In this document: positions 1 to 5,388 of the stretch, in pieces
Layout of the letters: every line of letters starts with the position of its first letter
Numbering within the stretch: the stretch's first letter is position 1
Assembly (NCBI GenBank): GCA_020057015.1
Contig: JAGVGS010000074.1
Coordinates: 1-7,932 of the forward strand
Length of the DNA stretch: 7,932 bases
From: Candidatus Omnitrophota bacterium
GTDB lineage: Bacteria; Omnitrophota; Gorgyraeia; Aquiviventales; Aquiviventaceae
Direction: 5' to 3'
Translations under genes and position numbers: made by a program
The notes under the pieces: model-generated
Databases searched by the model: none
The model's input: the letters and a program-made list of their open reading frames with translations, nothing else
What the model was told of the DNA's origin: nothing

Positions 1-68
1 CGCATGGCCACGATGGCGACCACGGTGGGCCACCAGAACGCGCGCGCGCGCTCTACCACGTAGGCCAT
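1..68 (-). CDS. Partial gene, N-terminus of a probable membrane-anchored protein
   Basis: The first 22 codons of a minus-strand gene that leaves the window. The start ATG (68-66) shares one base with the dciA stop (TGATG), so it is probably translationally coupled to dciA. The visible peptide reads MAYVVERARAFWWPTVVAIVAM: a short N-terminus with Glu and Arg, then an aromatic and hydrophobic run from about residue 11, resembling the start of a signal anchor or first transmembrane helix. Too little is present to name a family. The call rests on the coupled start and the uninterrupted frame. Confidence 0.5.
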   Translation of the reverse strand, partial: MAYVVERARAFWWPTVVAIVAM

Positions 69-376
69 CAGCGTTTAGGCAGGCTGCCGGGCCGCAACAC
101 GAGCGCCTCAATAGGGCTGGCCGTCAGCGCCTGAGCGCGGCGCAAGATCTCCACCCGCTGATAGTTCAAGGCGAACGTCTCGCCCGGATGATCCACCACC
201 ACCGTCAGGCGCCCTTTGCGCAGACTCACCGGCTGCGAGTGCCCGGCCAGCTTGCGGCCCACAATGCGCGGCCAGTGCTCCTGCAGCACCTGCACCGGTT
301 GATGCGCTTCTTGCAAGCGCCGCAGCACGTCGGGGATGAGCGCGCCCAGTGGCGCTTCGTCCCGCGGCTTGGGCAT
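68..376 (-). CDS. dciA: DciA/DUF721-family replicative helicase-loading factor
   Basis: A 102-residue protein of the DUF721 (DciA) family. In bacteria lacking DnaC or DnaI, DciA helps load the replicative helicase DnaB. The family pattern is visible: W35 followed by IVG (38-40), a small KLAGHSQP stretch (42-49), then the GRLTVVVD strand (55-62) and a helix with NYQRVEILRR (71-80). This matches the usual W..ivG..la.hs.P...g.L.V core. The ATG at 376 lies 5 nt after the dnaN stop, and a GAGG at 383-380 (minus strand), overlapping that stop, is a possible but closely spaced ribosome-binding site. It sits directly behind dnaN with no recF between, apparently in the dnaA-dnaN operon. The protein is short but full for the core domain. 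Confidence 0.85.
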   Translation of the reverse strand: MPKPRDEAPLGALIPDVLRRLQEAHQPVQVLQEHWPRIVGRKLAGHSQPVSLRKGRLTVVVDHPGETFALNYQRVEILRRAQALTASPIEALVLRPGSLPKR

Positions 377-381
377 CGGCC

Positions 382-1476
382 TCAGGCGAGCTTCATCGGC
401 AGCACGAGGTAGGTAAAGTCGGGTTGCCGCACCACGGCGGGCTTATCGGCCCCGGCGATTTCGATGGTCGCCTCTTCAGTGTCCAGCACCTTGAGGACGT
501 CCAGCCAAAACTCCGGATTAAACGCCACCGTTACCGGCTCGCCGCGGTACTGCGCCTCCAGCTCTTCGCGAGCGCTGCCCAGCTCCGAGGACTCTTTTGA
601 CACCACCAACCGGTTGGCGCTCAGCTCAAACACCACCGCTTGCGACGTGGCCGTCGTCATGAGGCTGGCGCGGCGAATCGCGTTGATGAGCGTCTGGCGC
701 GATACGGTCAAGAGCTGCTTGGACGGGGGTGGGATCACCTTGTCATATTGGGGGAATTGCCCTTCAATCAACCGCGTGACCACCGTCACGAGCCCAAACT
801 GAAACGTCAGCTGATGATCTTTCATCGGCGCAATCGTCACCTGCTCCGGCCCATCGCTCAACAGCCGGCCCAGCTCTCGAATCGTTTTCGCGGGAATGAC
901 CACCGAGAGGCTTGCGGCCCCTGTGGTGGGTGTGCCGGCGACCGCGAGGCGCCGTCCATCGGTGGCAACCATGATGAGGCTGTTCTTTTGCGTGGCCAGC
1001 AAGGCGCCGTTGAGGATGAAGCGTGTTTCTTCCATCGACATGGCGTGCGCCGTGCGCGCGATGAGGCTCTTCAGGGCAGCTTGCGGAATCGTAACCCCCA
1101 GCTCATTACCCTGCACCGGCAGCGCGGGAAAGTCTTCTGCCGGCAACCCCGGAATCCGAAAACTACTACTGCCGCACTGCACCGTCGCGGTATGGTTTTT
1201 CTTCGCCTCAAGCACCACCGGCTCTTCCGGCAGCTCGCGGATAATCGTCGTGAGCTTCCGCGCCGGCAAGGCCACCGCACCACGCTCTACGGGCGGGGCC
1301 AGGGGGAGCCGACAGCGGATGCCCACATCCAAGTCCGTGGCCGTTAGGGTCAACTCCCCTTCCCCAACTTCCAGCAGCACATTAGCCAGAATAGGGAGTG
1401 TGCTGCGATCATTCACCGCATGCTCAACCATCTGCAAGGTCTTGAGGAATTGTGGTTGTGGAATGGTAATTTTCAT
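382..1476 (-). CDS. dnaN: DNA polymerase III beta subunit (sliding clamp)
   Basis: A 364-residue beta clamp, the normal family length. It forms a ring-shaped dimer that tethers DNA polymerase III and other clamp-binding proteins to DNA. Hallmarks seen: N-terminal MKITIPQPQFL; STLPILANVLLE (25-36); TATDLDVGIR (45-54); ATDGRRLA (171-178), the conserved ATDGhRLA strand; RLIEGQFPQY (235-244); and C-terminal YLVLPMKLA (356-364), the end of the third domain next to the peptide-binding pocket. The ATG at 1476 has a strong Shine-Dalgarno GGGGAG (1486-1481, minus strand) four bases upstream, which fixes the start. It lies downstream of dnaA across a 142-nt gap carrying origin elements and is followed after 5 nt by dciA. 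Identity is certain. Confidence 0.98.
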   Translation of the reverse strand: MKITIPQPQFLKTLQMVEHAVNDRSTLPILANVLLEVGEGELTLTATDLDVGIRCRLPLAPPVERGAVALPARKLTTIIRELPEEPVVLEAKKNHTATVQCGSSSFRIPGLPAEDFPALPVQGNELGVTIPQAALKSLIARTAHAMSMEETRFILNGALLATQKNSLIMVATDGRRLAVAGTPTTGAASLSVVIPAKTIRELGRLLSDGPEQVTIAPMKDHQLTFQFGLVTVVTRLIEGQFPQYDKVIPPPSKQLLTVSRQTLINAIRRASLMTTATSQAVVFELSANRLVVSKESSELGSAREELEAQYRGEPVTVAFNPEFWLDVLKVLDTEEATIEIAGADKPAVVRQPDFTYLVLPMKLA

Positions 1477-1512
1477 CGGACTCCCCGCGGTTCTGGTGTG
1501 GCGGTTTTCAAC

Positions 1513-1537
1513 ATATCCACAGAGACCCTGTGGAAAA
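1513..1537. promoter_or_regulatory. Inverted pair of DnaA boxes in the dnaN leader
   Basis: Two 9-mers each match the DnaA-box consensus TTATCCACA at 8 of 9 positions: ATATCCACA on the plus strand (1513-1521) and TTTTCCACA on the minus strand (1537-1529). They face each other across 7 bp. Their cores form an inverted repeat, TCCACAG (1516-1522) and CTGTGGA (1528-1534), with a 5-nt loop. An outer perfect inverted repeat, GCGGTTTTC (1501-1509) and GAAAACCGC (1533-1541), overlaps it. The sites may bind DnaA as part of the origin or in control of dnaN; on dnaN RNA they could also fold into a hairpin. The box matches are seen; the role is inferred. Confidence 0.7.
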
Positions 1538-1556
1538 CCGCTCTTTTACTAGTACT

Positions 1557-1610
1557 CTCTTATAAAGAAAGAACTCGTCGTAGTACTAGAGGGTGTGGAT
1601 ATGTGGAGAA
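1557..1610 (-). other. oriC: Probable origin unwinding module (oriC: DnaA boxes, trio-like triplets, AT-rich stretch)
   Basis: Read on the minus strand, the order is two abutting DnaA boxes, TTCTCCACA (1610-1602) and ATATCCACA (1602-1594), each one mismatch from TTATCCACA; a GC-rich spacer CCCT (1593-1590); triplets CTA GTA CTA CGA CGA (1589-1575); and an AT-rich stretch (1574-1557) containing TTCTTTCTTTATAAGAG. This is the order of the basal unwinding system described in Bacillus subtilis, where tandem boxes, a GC cluster and DnaA-trios precede the melted region, also between dnaA and dnaN. Two triplets fit the trio rule (GAT read 3' to 5') and three deviate by one base. CTAGTACT (1549-1556) and AGTACTAG (1582-1589) flank the AT-rich part as an inverted repeat. 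Function is inferred from the layout. Confidence 0.7.
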
Positions 1611-1618
1611 CGCCCCCC

Positions 1619-2959
1619 TCACCTGCCTGCCAGAGACGAAGAAGTGACGAGCTGGTTGAGGTGCGCCACGAGCTGCTTCTTGTGCGCATCCTGTGCAATC
1701 TCGCGGCTAATCTTTTCCACGGCATGCATCACCGTGGTGTGGTCCCGCCCGCCGAACGCCTGGCCGATTTCCGGCAACGAGGCTTCTGTAAGCTGGCGGC
1801 AAAGAAACATCGCCAGCTGCCGGGGGTACAGAATGGAGCGCTGCCGGCGCGCCCCCCGCATTTGCGTCAGTTCCAGGTTGAAATAATCCGCCACCCGCCG
1901 CTGAATGGCCTCCAGCGTAATCCGCGCACTCACTTCGCGCACCATATCCTTCAGGACTTCCCGAGCGACGGCGGCGCTGGCGGGTTTATTAAACAGATTG
2001 CAGTAAGCCAGCACGCGGATGAGGGCCCCCTCGAGCTCACGGATGTTGGCCGTAATCTGTTGCGCGATGAAATCGGTGACGTCATGGGGCACCGCCACGC
2101 CGGCTTCCTCGGCTTTCTTGCGCAAGATCGCCGTGCGCGTCTCCAGATCCGGGCTTTGGATGTCCGTCACCAGCCCCCACTCGAAGCGCGAGACCAGGCG
2201 CTCTTCCAGCCCCGCGATGTCCTTAGGCGAGCGGTCACTGGAGATCACGATTTGCTTGTGGGCGTCGTAGAGCGTGTTGAAGGTGTGAAAGAACTCTTCC
2301 TGTGTGGCTTCCTTTTGCGCGATGAAGTGGATGTCGTCCACGAGCAGCACGTCGACCGTGCGGTACCGATCGCGAAACCGAGTGGTCGTCTTGTTCTGGA
2401 TCGAGGCGATGAGTTCGTTCGTAAAGCGCTCGCTCGAAGTGTACACCACGCGCCGCTGCGGCCAGCGCTGTAGGATCGCGTGGCCGATCGCCTGCATCAG
2501 GTGGGTCTTGCCCAGGCCGACCCCCCCGTAAATGAACAGCGGGTTATACGCTTTGGCCGGTGATTCGGAGACGGCCAGCGAGGCGGCATGGGCGAAACGG
2601 TTGCTGGGGCCAACGACGAAGCGATCAAAGGTGAGCTTGTTGTTGAGGCCGTGGTCCCACGCGGCTGCGGGGGCGCGGGGGTTGGCGGGCCGGGCGGGCG
2701 CAGGGGTCGGCTCGAGGACGCTGGGGCCATCAGCGACGGATATCAGCACGGCCCGGCCGCTCACCTCGTGCTTGATGGCCTCCAAATAGTGCGCAGCTAC
2801 CCAGTCTCGAAAGAACGCGTTCGGCGCCTCTAAGGTGACTCCCTGCGCATCTGCCGCTACCAGGGTCAAGGGATCAAGCCAACGGCTGACCACCTCAGAT
2901 CCCAGGCGGGTCTTGAGCGCTTGCCGAACTGTTATCCAATCAACCGGAGAGTTTTCCAC
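1619..2959 (-). CDS. dnaA: Chromosomal replication initiator protein DnaA
   Basis: DnaA binds DnaA boxes, melts the origin and directs helicase loading. The frame stays open back to 3112, but I place the start at GTG 2959, giving 446 residues and an N-terminus MENSPVDW like that of B. subtilis DnaA (MENILDLW). The more upstream ATG at 3007 overlaps the likely -10 box, so it would precede the transcript. GTG 2968 is an alternative. Domain I is residues 1-80; domain II is a short Pro/Ala linker (81-100); domain III is AAA+ with Walker A GGVGLGKT (145-152), Walker B LLVDDI (205-210), SSD (240-242) and NIRELEGAL (305-313). Domain IV carries the DNA-binding signature from PRQLAMFLC (379-387) to FGGRDHTTVMHA (402-413). 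The Shine-Dalgarno is weak (GGA, 2966-2964). DnaA boxes overlap the start, suggesting autoregulation. Confidence 0.96.
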   Translation of the reverse strand: MENSPVDWITVRQALKTRLGSEVVSRWLDPLTLVAADAQGVTLEAPNAFFRDWVAAHYLEAIKHEVSGRAVLISVADGPSVLEPTPAPARPANPRAPAAAWDHGLNNKLTFDRFVVGPSNRFAHAASLAVSESPAKAYNPLFIYGGVGLGKTHLMQAIGHAILQRWPQRRVVYTSSERFTNELIASIQNKTTTRFRDRYRTVDVLLVDDIHFIAQKEATQEEFFHTFNTLYDAHKQIVISSDRSPKDIAGLEERLVSRFEWGLVTDIQSPDLETRTAILRKKAEEAGVAVPHDVTDFIAQQITANIRELEGALIRVLAYCNLFNKPASAAVAREVLKDMVREVSARITLEAIQRRVADYFNLELTQMRGARRQRSILYPRQLAMFLCRQLTEASLPEIGQAFGGRDHTTVMHAVEKISREIAQDAHKKQLVAHLNQLVTSSSLAGR

Positions 2960-2980
2960 AGTTTCCACACGTTTTGCACA
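2932..2980 (+). promoter_or_regulatory. oriC: DnaA-box cluster over the dnaA start (upstream half of oriC)
   Basis: Three 9-mers lie in one orientation: TTTTCCACA (2952-2960, 8 of 9 matches to TTATCCACA), GTTTCCACA (2961-2969, 7 of 9) and TTTTGCACA (2972-2980, 7 of 9). The weaker TTATCCAAT (2932-2940, 7 of 9) lies beside them. They fall downstream of the inferred dnaA transcription start, and the best one contains the proposed GTG start codon in complement. DnaA bound here could block dnaA transcription. With the boxes between dnaA and dnaN, they would make a bipartite origin with dnaA as spacer, as known in B. subtilis and Helicobacter pylori. Box matches are seen; origin and repression roles are inferred. 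Confidence 0.65.
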
Positions 2981-3005
2981 GGGTACGTTGCCGGAGCAGT
3001 GGCGC

Positions 3006-3034
3006 ATTATACCAACGGCAGTCCTGGGCAACAA
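3006..3034 (-). promoter_or_regulatory. Probable sigma70-type promoter of dnaA
   Basis: On the minus strand, TTGTTG (3034-3029) is followed after 17 bases by a perfect TATAAT (3011-3006) preceded by TGG, resembling an extended -10. Transcription would begin near 2999, about 40 nt upstream of the proposed dnaA GTG. The -10 box and following GCGC are an exact inverted copy of those in the rpmH promoter (11 bp, GTATAATGCGC). This supports a start downstream of ATG 3007. Confidence 0.65.
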
Positions 3035-3045
3035 GCGAATTGTCC

Positions 3046-3075
3046 TTGCGCTGCGACGGAGAGACACCGTATAAT
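3046..3075 (+). promoter_or_regulatory. Probable sigma70-type promoter of rpmH
   Basis: TTGCGC (3046-3051), an 18-base spacer, then a perfect TATAAT (3070-3075). The predicted transcription start (about 3082-3084) is within three bases of the rpmH ATG at 3085, so the message would be leaderless or nearly so. The GC-rich discriminator GCGCG is typical of growth-rate-controlled promoters of translation genes; its meaning here is inference. Confidence 0.6.
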
Positions 3076-3084
3076 GCGCGAACC

Positions 3085-3225
3085 ATGAAAAAGCATCTTC
3101 GGAATAAGTCAAACACCAAACGGCAGCGCGTCCACGGGTTTCTCAAGCGCATGAGCTCCCGCGGCGGACGGCGGACGCTGAGCCGTCGTCGGAAAAAGGG
3201 CCGCCGACAGCTGATTCCTGCCTGA
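3085..3225 (+). CDS. rpmH: 50S ribosomal protein L34
   Basis: A 46-residue, very basic protein of the large ribosomal subunit, close to the usual L34 length of about 44-47. It has the L34 pattern: an N-terminal basic segment, then RVHGFLKRMSSRGGRRTL matching the family's RtHGFraRM.t..Gr.vl, and a basic tail ending RRKKGRRQLIPA. The start is ATG 3085, giving MKKHLRNKSN; the longer open frame upstream runs through the promoter and is not coding. No Shine-Dalgarno precedes the ATG, and the -10 box ends only nine bases before it, so initiation is probably leaderless. rnpA follows immediately, the near-universal bacterial order. Identity is secure. Confidence 0.95.
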   Translation: MKKHLRNKSNTKRQRVHGFLKRMSSRGGRRTLSRRRKKGRRQLIPA

Positions 3226-3226
3226 T

Positions 3227-3574
3227 CTGGCCCGCCTTTCCCCGCTTAAACTCACCAAGAGCTTCCGCACGGTCTACCGACGAGGCCGATGGGCCCACGG
3301 GGCCTTGCTTTCTGTTGGGGCCCTGGTGACGCGGCAGCCGCAGGTGCGGGTAGGGTTGCGCACCAAGCGCGGGCTCAAGGGCGCGGTGGTGAGGAATCGG
3401 CTCAAGCGACAGCTGCGCGTGGTGCTCTCAGCGCAGCAAGGCCTCTTTCAACCTGGGTCTGACGTGGTCATCGTGCTGCATCCTCCTCGTGTGCCGATCT
3501 CGACGAAGGCATTGGAAAAGGAACTGCGTGAGTTATGTCGACGCACCAACCTTCTGCAGCCTGCCGCCTCCTAA
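3227..3574 (+). CDS. rnpA: Ribonuclease P protein component, probable non-standard start
   Basis: The small basic protein subunit of RNase P, which helps the catalytic RNA remove 5' leaders from pre-tRNAs. From CTG 3227 it is 115 residues, the normal size. The N-terminal LTKSFRTVYRRGRWAHG (9-25) matches the substrate-binding region of the family, VGLRTKRGLKGAVV (42-55) precedes the RNR signature RNRLKRQLR (56-64), and GSDVVIVLHPP (77-87) is the late strand. The first ATG, GTG or TTG in frame is TTG 3305, which would remove about 26 conserved residues; an in-frame stop lies at 3212-3214. Only CTG codons (3218, 3227) precede the homologous part. CTG 3227 is one base after the rpmH stop, suggesting coupled initiation. 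The 3' end overlaps yidD by 40 nt. Confidence 0.88.
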   Translation: MARLSPLKLTKSFRTVYRRGRWAHGALLSVGALVTRQPQVRVGLRTKRGLKGAVVRNRLKRQLRVVLSAQQGLFQPGSDVVIVLHPPRVPISTKALEKELRELCRRTNLLQPAAS

Positions 3575-3771
3575 CAGCGACAGTCTATACTTACTGTAAC
3601 ATGCTGTCGCCGTTTATGTTACATGCGTGTAGGTTTATGCCAAGCTGCTCACAGTATGCGCTGCAGGCGCTGGAGCAACACGGCGCTCGGCGTGGTGTGA
3701 TCATGATTCTAAAGCGGTTGCTCAGATGCCACCGGTTCTCGCAACAGTTTGGAGCTGATCCGGTCAGATGA
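3535..3771 (+). CDS. yidD: YidD-family membrane protein insertion efficiency factor
   Basis: A 78-residue YidD protein, a small membrane-associated factor thought to help YidC or Sec insert inner-membrane proteins. The signature is clear: CRFMPSCSQYALQALEQHGARRG (32-54) with three cysteines (C32, C38 and later C65) and RLLRCHRF (61-68), ending in GADPVR (73-78). The amphipathic N-terminal helix is RLLTATVYTYCNMLSPF (11-27). The start at 3535 overlaps rnpA by 40 nt. The ATG at 3601 would cut off this helix and is less likely. Its stop overlaps the yidC start (ATGA), pointing to coupled translation. The rnpA-yidD-yidC order is widely conserved. Confidence 0.93.
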   Translation: MSTHQPSAACRLLTATVYTYCNMLSPFMLHACRFMPSCSQYALQALEQHGARRGVIMILKRLLRCHRFSQQFGADPVR

Positions 3772-5306
3772 TGGAAAAGCGCGTGCTTATGGCCGCCGCT
3801 CTCTCGGTGGCATTTCTTGCCTTGTATACCAAGTTGGTGATTGAACCGCAAGCCAAGCACACAAAAAACCTCCCTGTTTTTACCCAGCACACCCAACCAG
3901 AGCAATTGCCTATTCCCACCATGTCACAAGAAGTTACGTCGTTGTATCATATTTCAGATGAAGAGGTTATAGAAATATCGAACTCGAGCATGACCCTGCG
4001 GGTTGGGTCTAAAAGCGGCGCTATTCACAGCGCGGTCATTCAACTCGAGGATGGCTCGGTGAGCATCAAGAGCCCATTTCCTTTGCTTGGCGTTCAGCTG
4101 CCATCGGAGCGCCTTACCTGGTCTATTGCATCACAAACGCAATCAGAGATTAAGCTTACAGCAACAGCTTCCACCGGTAGCACGTACACGCTCAACTATA
4201 GCATTCCACAGGATTTCCACACGGTAGATGTAACCCTCTCCAGCGGTGAGCGTAACAGCGATAAAGTGCTTATGACAAACACCTGGACACAGGCCGACGC
4301 GCTCTCTTCGAGGCAGAATCCGCTTGAGCTGGTTGCGTCCGGCGTCAATGGTGAGAAGCGCTGGTACCAAAAGTACCACGCAAGCCAAAAGAGTGGCAAA
4401 AATGTTCCACGTGGAACATTTTTGCTTGCGCTCAGTGAGCGCTATTTTTGCCAGGCGATTAAGCACGTCTCTGGTGAGGCGCAAGTCAAGTTGATTGGGG
4501 CGCCTCCTGGCACACTGGCCTCTGAATCACTGGTTGAATTGATCGATGAGTCTGGGGTTCACCAATATCGAGGACAGGTGTATTTTGGCCCTAGAGATTT
4601 TTTCTTTCTTAAGCAGGCTGGATTTGGTGAGGCATTCAAAGTGGGGATGCTGGGCCAGATCGGGCTGATTCTGATTATTGTGCTGAAATGGCTGGCTGGC
4701 ATCACCAAGAGCTACGGCATTGCCATTATCTTGCTCTCTGGTCTTATTACGGGGCTTATGGCGCCGTTTACTCTTATCAGCATGCGCTCGATGAAGAAGA
4801 TGCAGTCGTTGAAGCCTGAAATAGATCGCATCATGGCTAAACACAAGGGCAATCCCCAAAAAGGCAATCAGGAAGTCATGGCGCTGTACAAGGAGCACAA
4901 AGTGAGTCCCCTGAGTGGGTGCTTGCCGATGTTCTTGCAGCTTCCTGTCTTTATCGCGCTGTTGAACGCGATTACGCATTTTATCGGGTTCCGTGGGGCG
5001 CAATTTCTTTGGATCAAGGATCTTTCCTTGCCGGATAGAGCGTTCTTGCTTCCTGGCGCGATCCCATTTATAGGGAACGCCATTAACATTTTGCCGCTCG
5101 CTATGGCGGTGCTGATGTATTTTCAAACAAAGCTGTCCCAGCAGAATATGGGATCATCCGGAACAGGGGCCATGGCCAATCCTCTCGCTGGACCGATGAT
5201 GCCGGTGCTGTTTGGTGTCATGTTCTATCAATTTCCCTCAGCGCTTGTGCTGTACTGGCTGACGAATAGCGCGATGTCCATTGCGACCTATCGGCTTGTG
5301 CGCTAA
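3768..5306 (+). CDS. yidC: Membrane protein insertase YidC (Gram-negative type)
   Basis: A 512-residue YidC of the diderm type, which inserts and folds inner-membrane proteins alone or with SecYEG. Segments: N-terminal transmembrane helix (about 5-24), a large periplasmic beta-rich domain (about 40-280), and the conserved insertase core. The core begins with EAFKVGMLGQIG (288-299), followed by a cytoplasmic helical hairpin holding SMRSMKKMQSLKPEIDRIM (338-356) and ALYKEHKVSPLSGCLPMFLQLPVF, and ends FPSALVLYWLTNSAMSIATYRLVR. The arginine usually found just before the Gly-hydrophobic-Met-x-Pro stretch is Thr328 here. The start may be ATG 3768 (overlapping the yidD stop) or ATG 3771. A perfect parS lies in codons 212-217. 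G+C is lower than in parB: 54 of 120 bases at 3841-3960 against 43 of 60 at 6421-6480. Confidence 0.97.
   Translation: MMEKRVLMAAALSVAFLALYTKLVIEPQAKHTKNLPVFTQHTQPEQLPIPTMSQEVTSLYHISDEEVIEISNSSMTLRVGSKSGAIHSAVIQLEDGSVSIKSPFPLLGVQLPSERLTWSIASQTQSEIKLTATASTGSTYTLNYSIPQDFHTVDVTLSSGERNSDKVLMTNTWTQADALSSRQNPLELVASGVNGEKRWYQKYHASQKSGKNVPRGTFLLALSERYFCQAIKHVSGEAQVKLIGAPPGTLASESLVELIDESGVHQYRGQVYFGPRDFFFLKQAGFGEAFKVGMLGQIGLILIIVLKWLAGITKSYGIAIILLSGLITGLMAPFTLISMRSMKKMQSLKPEIDRIMAKHKGNPQKGNQEVMALYKEHKVSPLSGCLPMFLQLPVFIALLNAITHFIGFRGAQFLWIKDLSLPDRAFLLPGAIPFIGNAINILPLAMAVLMYFQTKLSQQNMGSSGTGAMANPLAGPMMPVLFGVMFYQFPSALVLYWLTNSAMSIATYRLVR
4403..4418. promoter_or_regulatory. parS: parS site inside yidC
   Basis: A perfect 16-bp copy of TGTTCCACGTGGAACA, identical to the three sites before parA and close to the canonical TGTTTCACGTGAAACA. 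It lies in the part of yidC for the periplasmic domain and is read as VPRGT. Flanking bases extend the perfect palindrome to 30 bp (4396-4425). ParB should load here and spread over yidC. Confidence 0.9.
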
Positions 5307-5324
5307 GCGAACATCTAGTACAAT
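5296..5324 (+). promoter_or_regulatory. Possible promoter of the parA-parB-ndk-yicC operon
   Basis: TTGTGC (5296-5301, inside the end of yidC), a 17-base spacer and TACAAT (5319-5324). The -10 matches at five of six bases and the -35 at only three of six, so the call is moderate. Transcription would start near 5331, seven bases before the first parS, so ParB on the array would cover the initially transcribed region. Read-through from the rpmH-yidC operon is also possible because no terminator is seen. Confidence 0.45.
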
Positions 5325-5337
5325 GCGGTATCGATAA

Positions 5338-5353
5338 TGTTCCACGTGGAACA
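5338..5353. promoter_or_regulatory. parS: parS site 1 upstream of parA
   Basis: Perfect TGTTCCACGTGGAACA palindrome. It is separated from the second copy by only AT, so the two are 18 bp apart start to start. Together with flanking TAA and TTA they make a 40-bp perfect palindrome (5335-5374). Confidence 0.95.
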
Positions 5354-5355
5354 AT

Positions 5356-5371
5356 TGTTCCACGTGGAACA
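5356..5371. promoter_or_regulatory. parS: parS site 2 upstream of parA
   Basis: Second perfect copy of TGTTCCACGTGGAACA, in the right half of the 40-bp palindrome. Close spacing could allow two ParB dimers to load side by side; that is inference. Confidence 0.95.
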
Positions 5372-5388
5372 TTAGGGCTTCCTAAAAT

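Noticed and set aside
640..1347. A 235-codon plus-strand open frame opposite dnaN
   Set aside because: The sense reading is an unmistakable full-length clamp; the antisense product is Arg/His-rich without motifs.
1559..1564. TATAAG on the minus strand as a dnaN promoter -10 box
   Set aside because: No acceptable -35 hexamer is found at 16-18 bases; the AT-rich stretch is better explained as the unwinding region.
1595..2473. A 292-codon plus-strand open frame opposite dnaA
   Set aside because: It lies opposite the AAA+ and DNA-binding domains of dnaA and shows no family motif; GC-rich genes often leave the opposite strand open.
2960..3112. N-terminal extension of DnaA to an ATG at 3112
   Set aside because: It would overlap the rpmH start and both promoters, has no similarity to DnaA domain I, and precedes the inferred transcription start.
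3595..3623. Inverted repeat TGTAACAT / ATGTTACA in yidD
   Set aside because: Arms are 8 bp and AT-rich with a 13-nt loop inside a coding sequence, and no U-tract follows; it may be chance or a weak operator, but nothing supports a function.
4527..5126. A 199-codon open frame antisense to yidC
   Set aside because: It is fully antisense to the conserved YidC core, has no recognisable domain and is rich in His, Arg and Lys as expected of a reverse reading.
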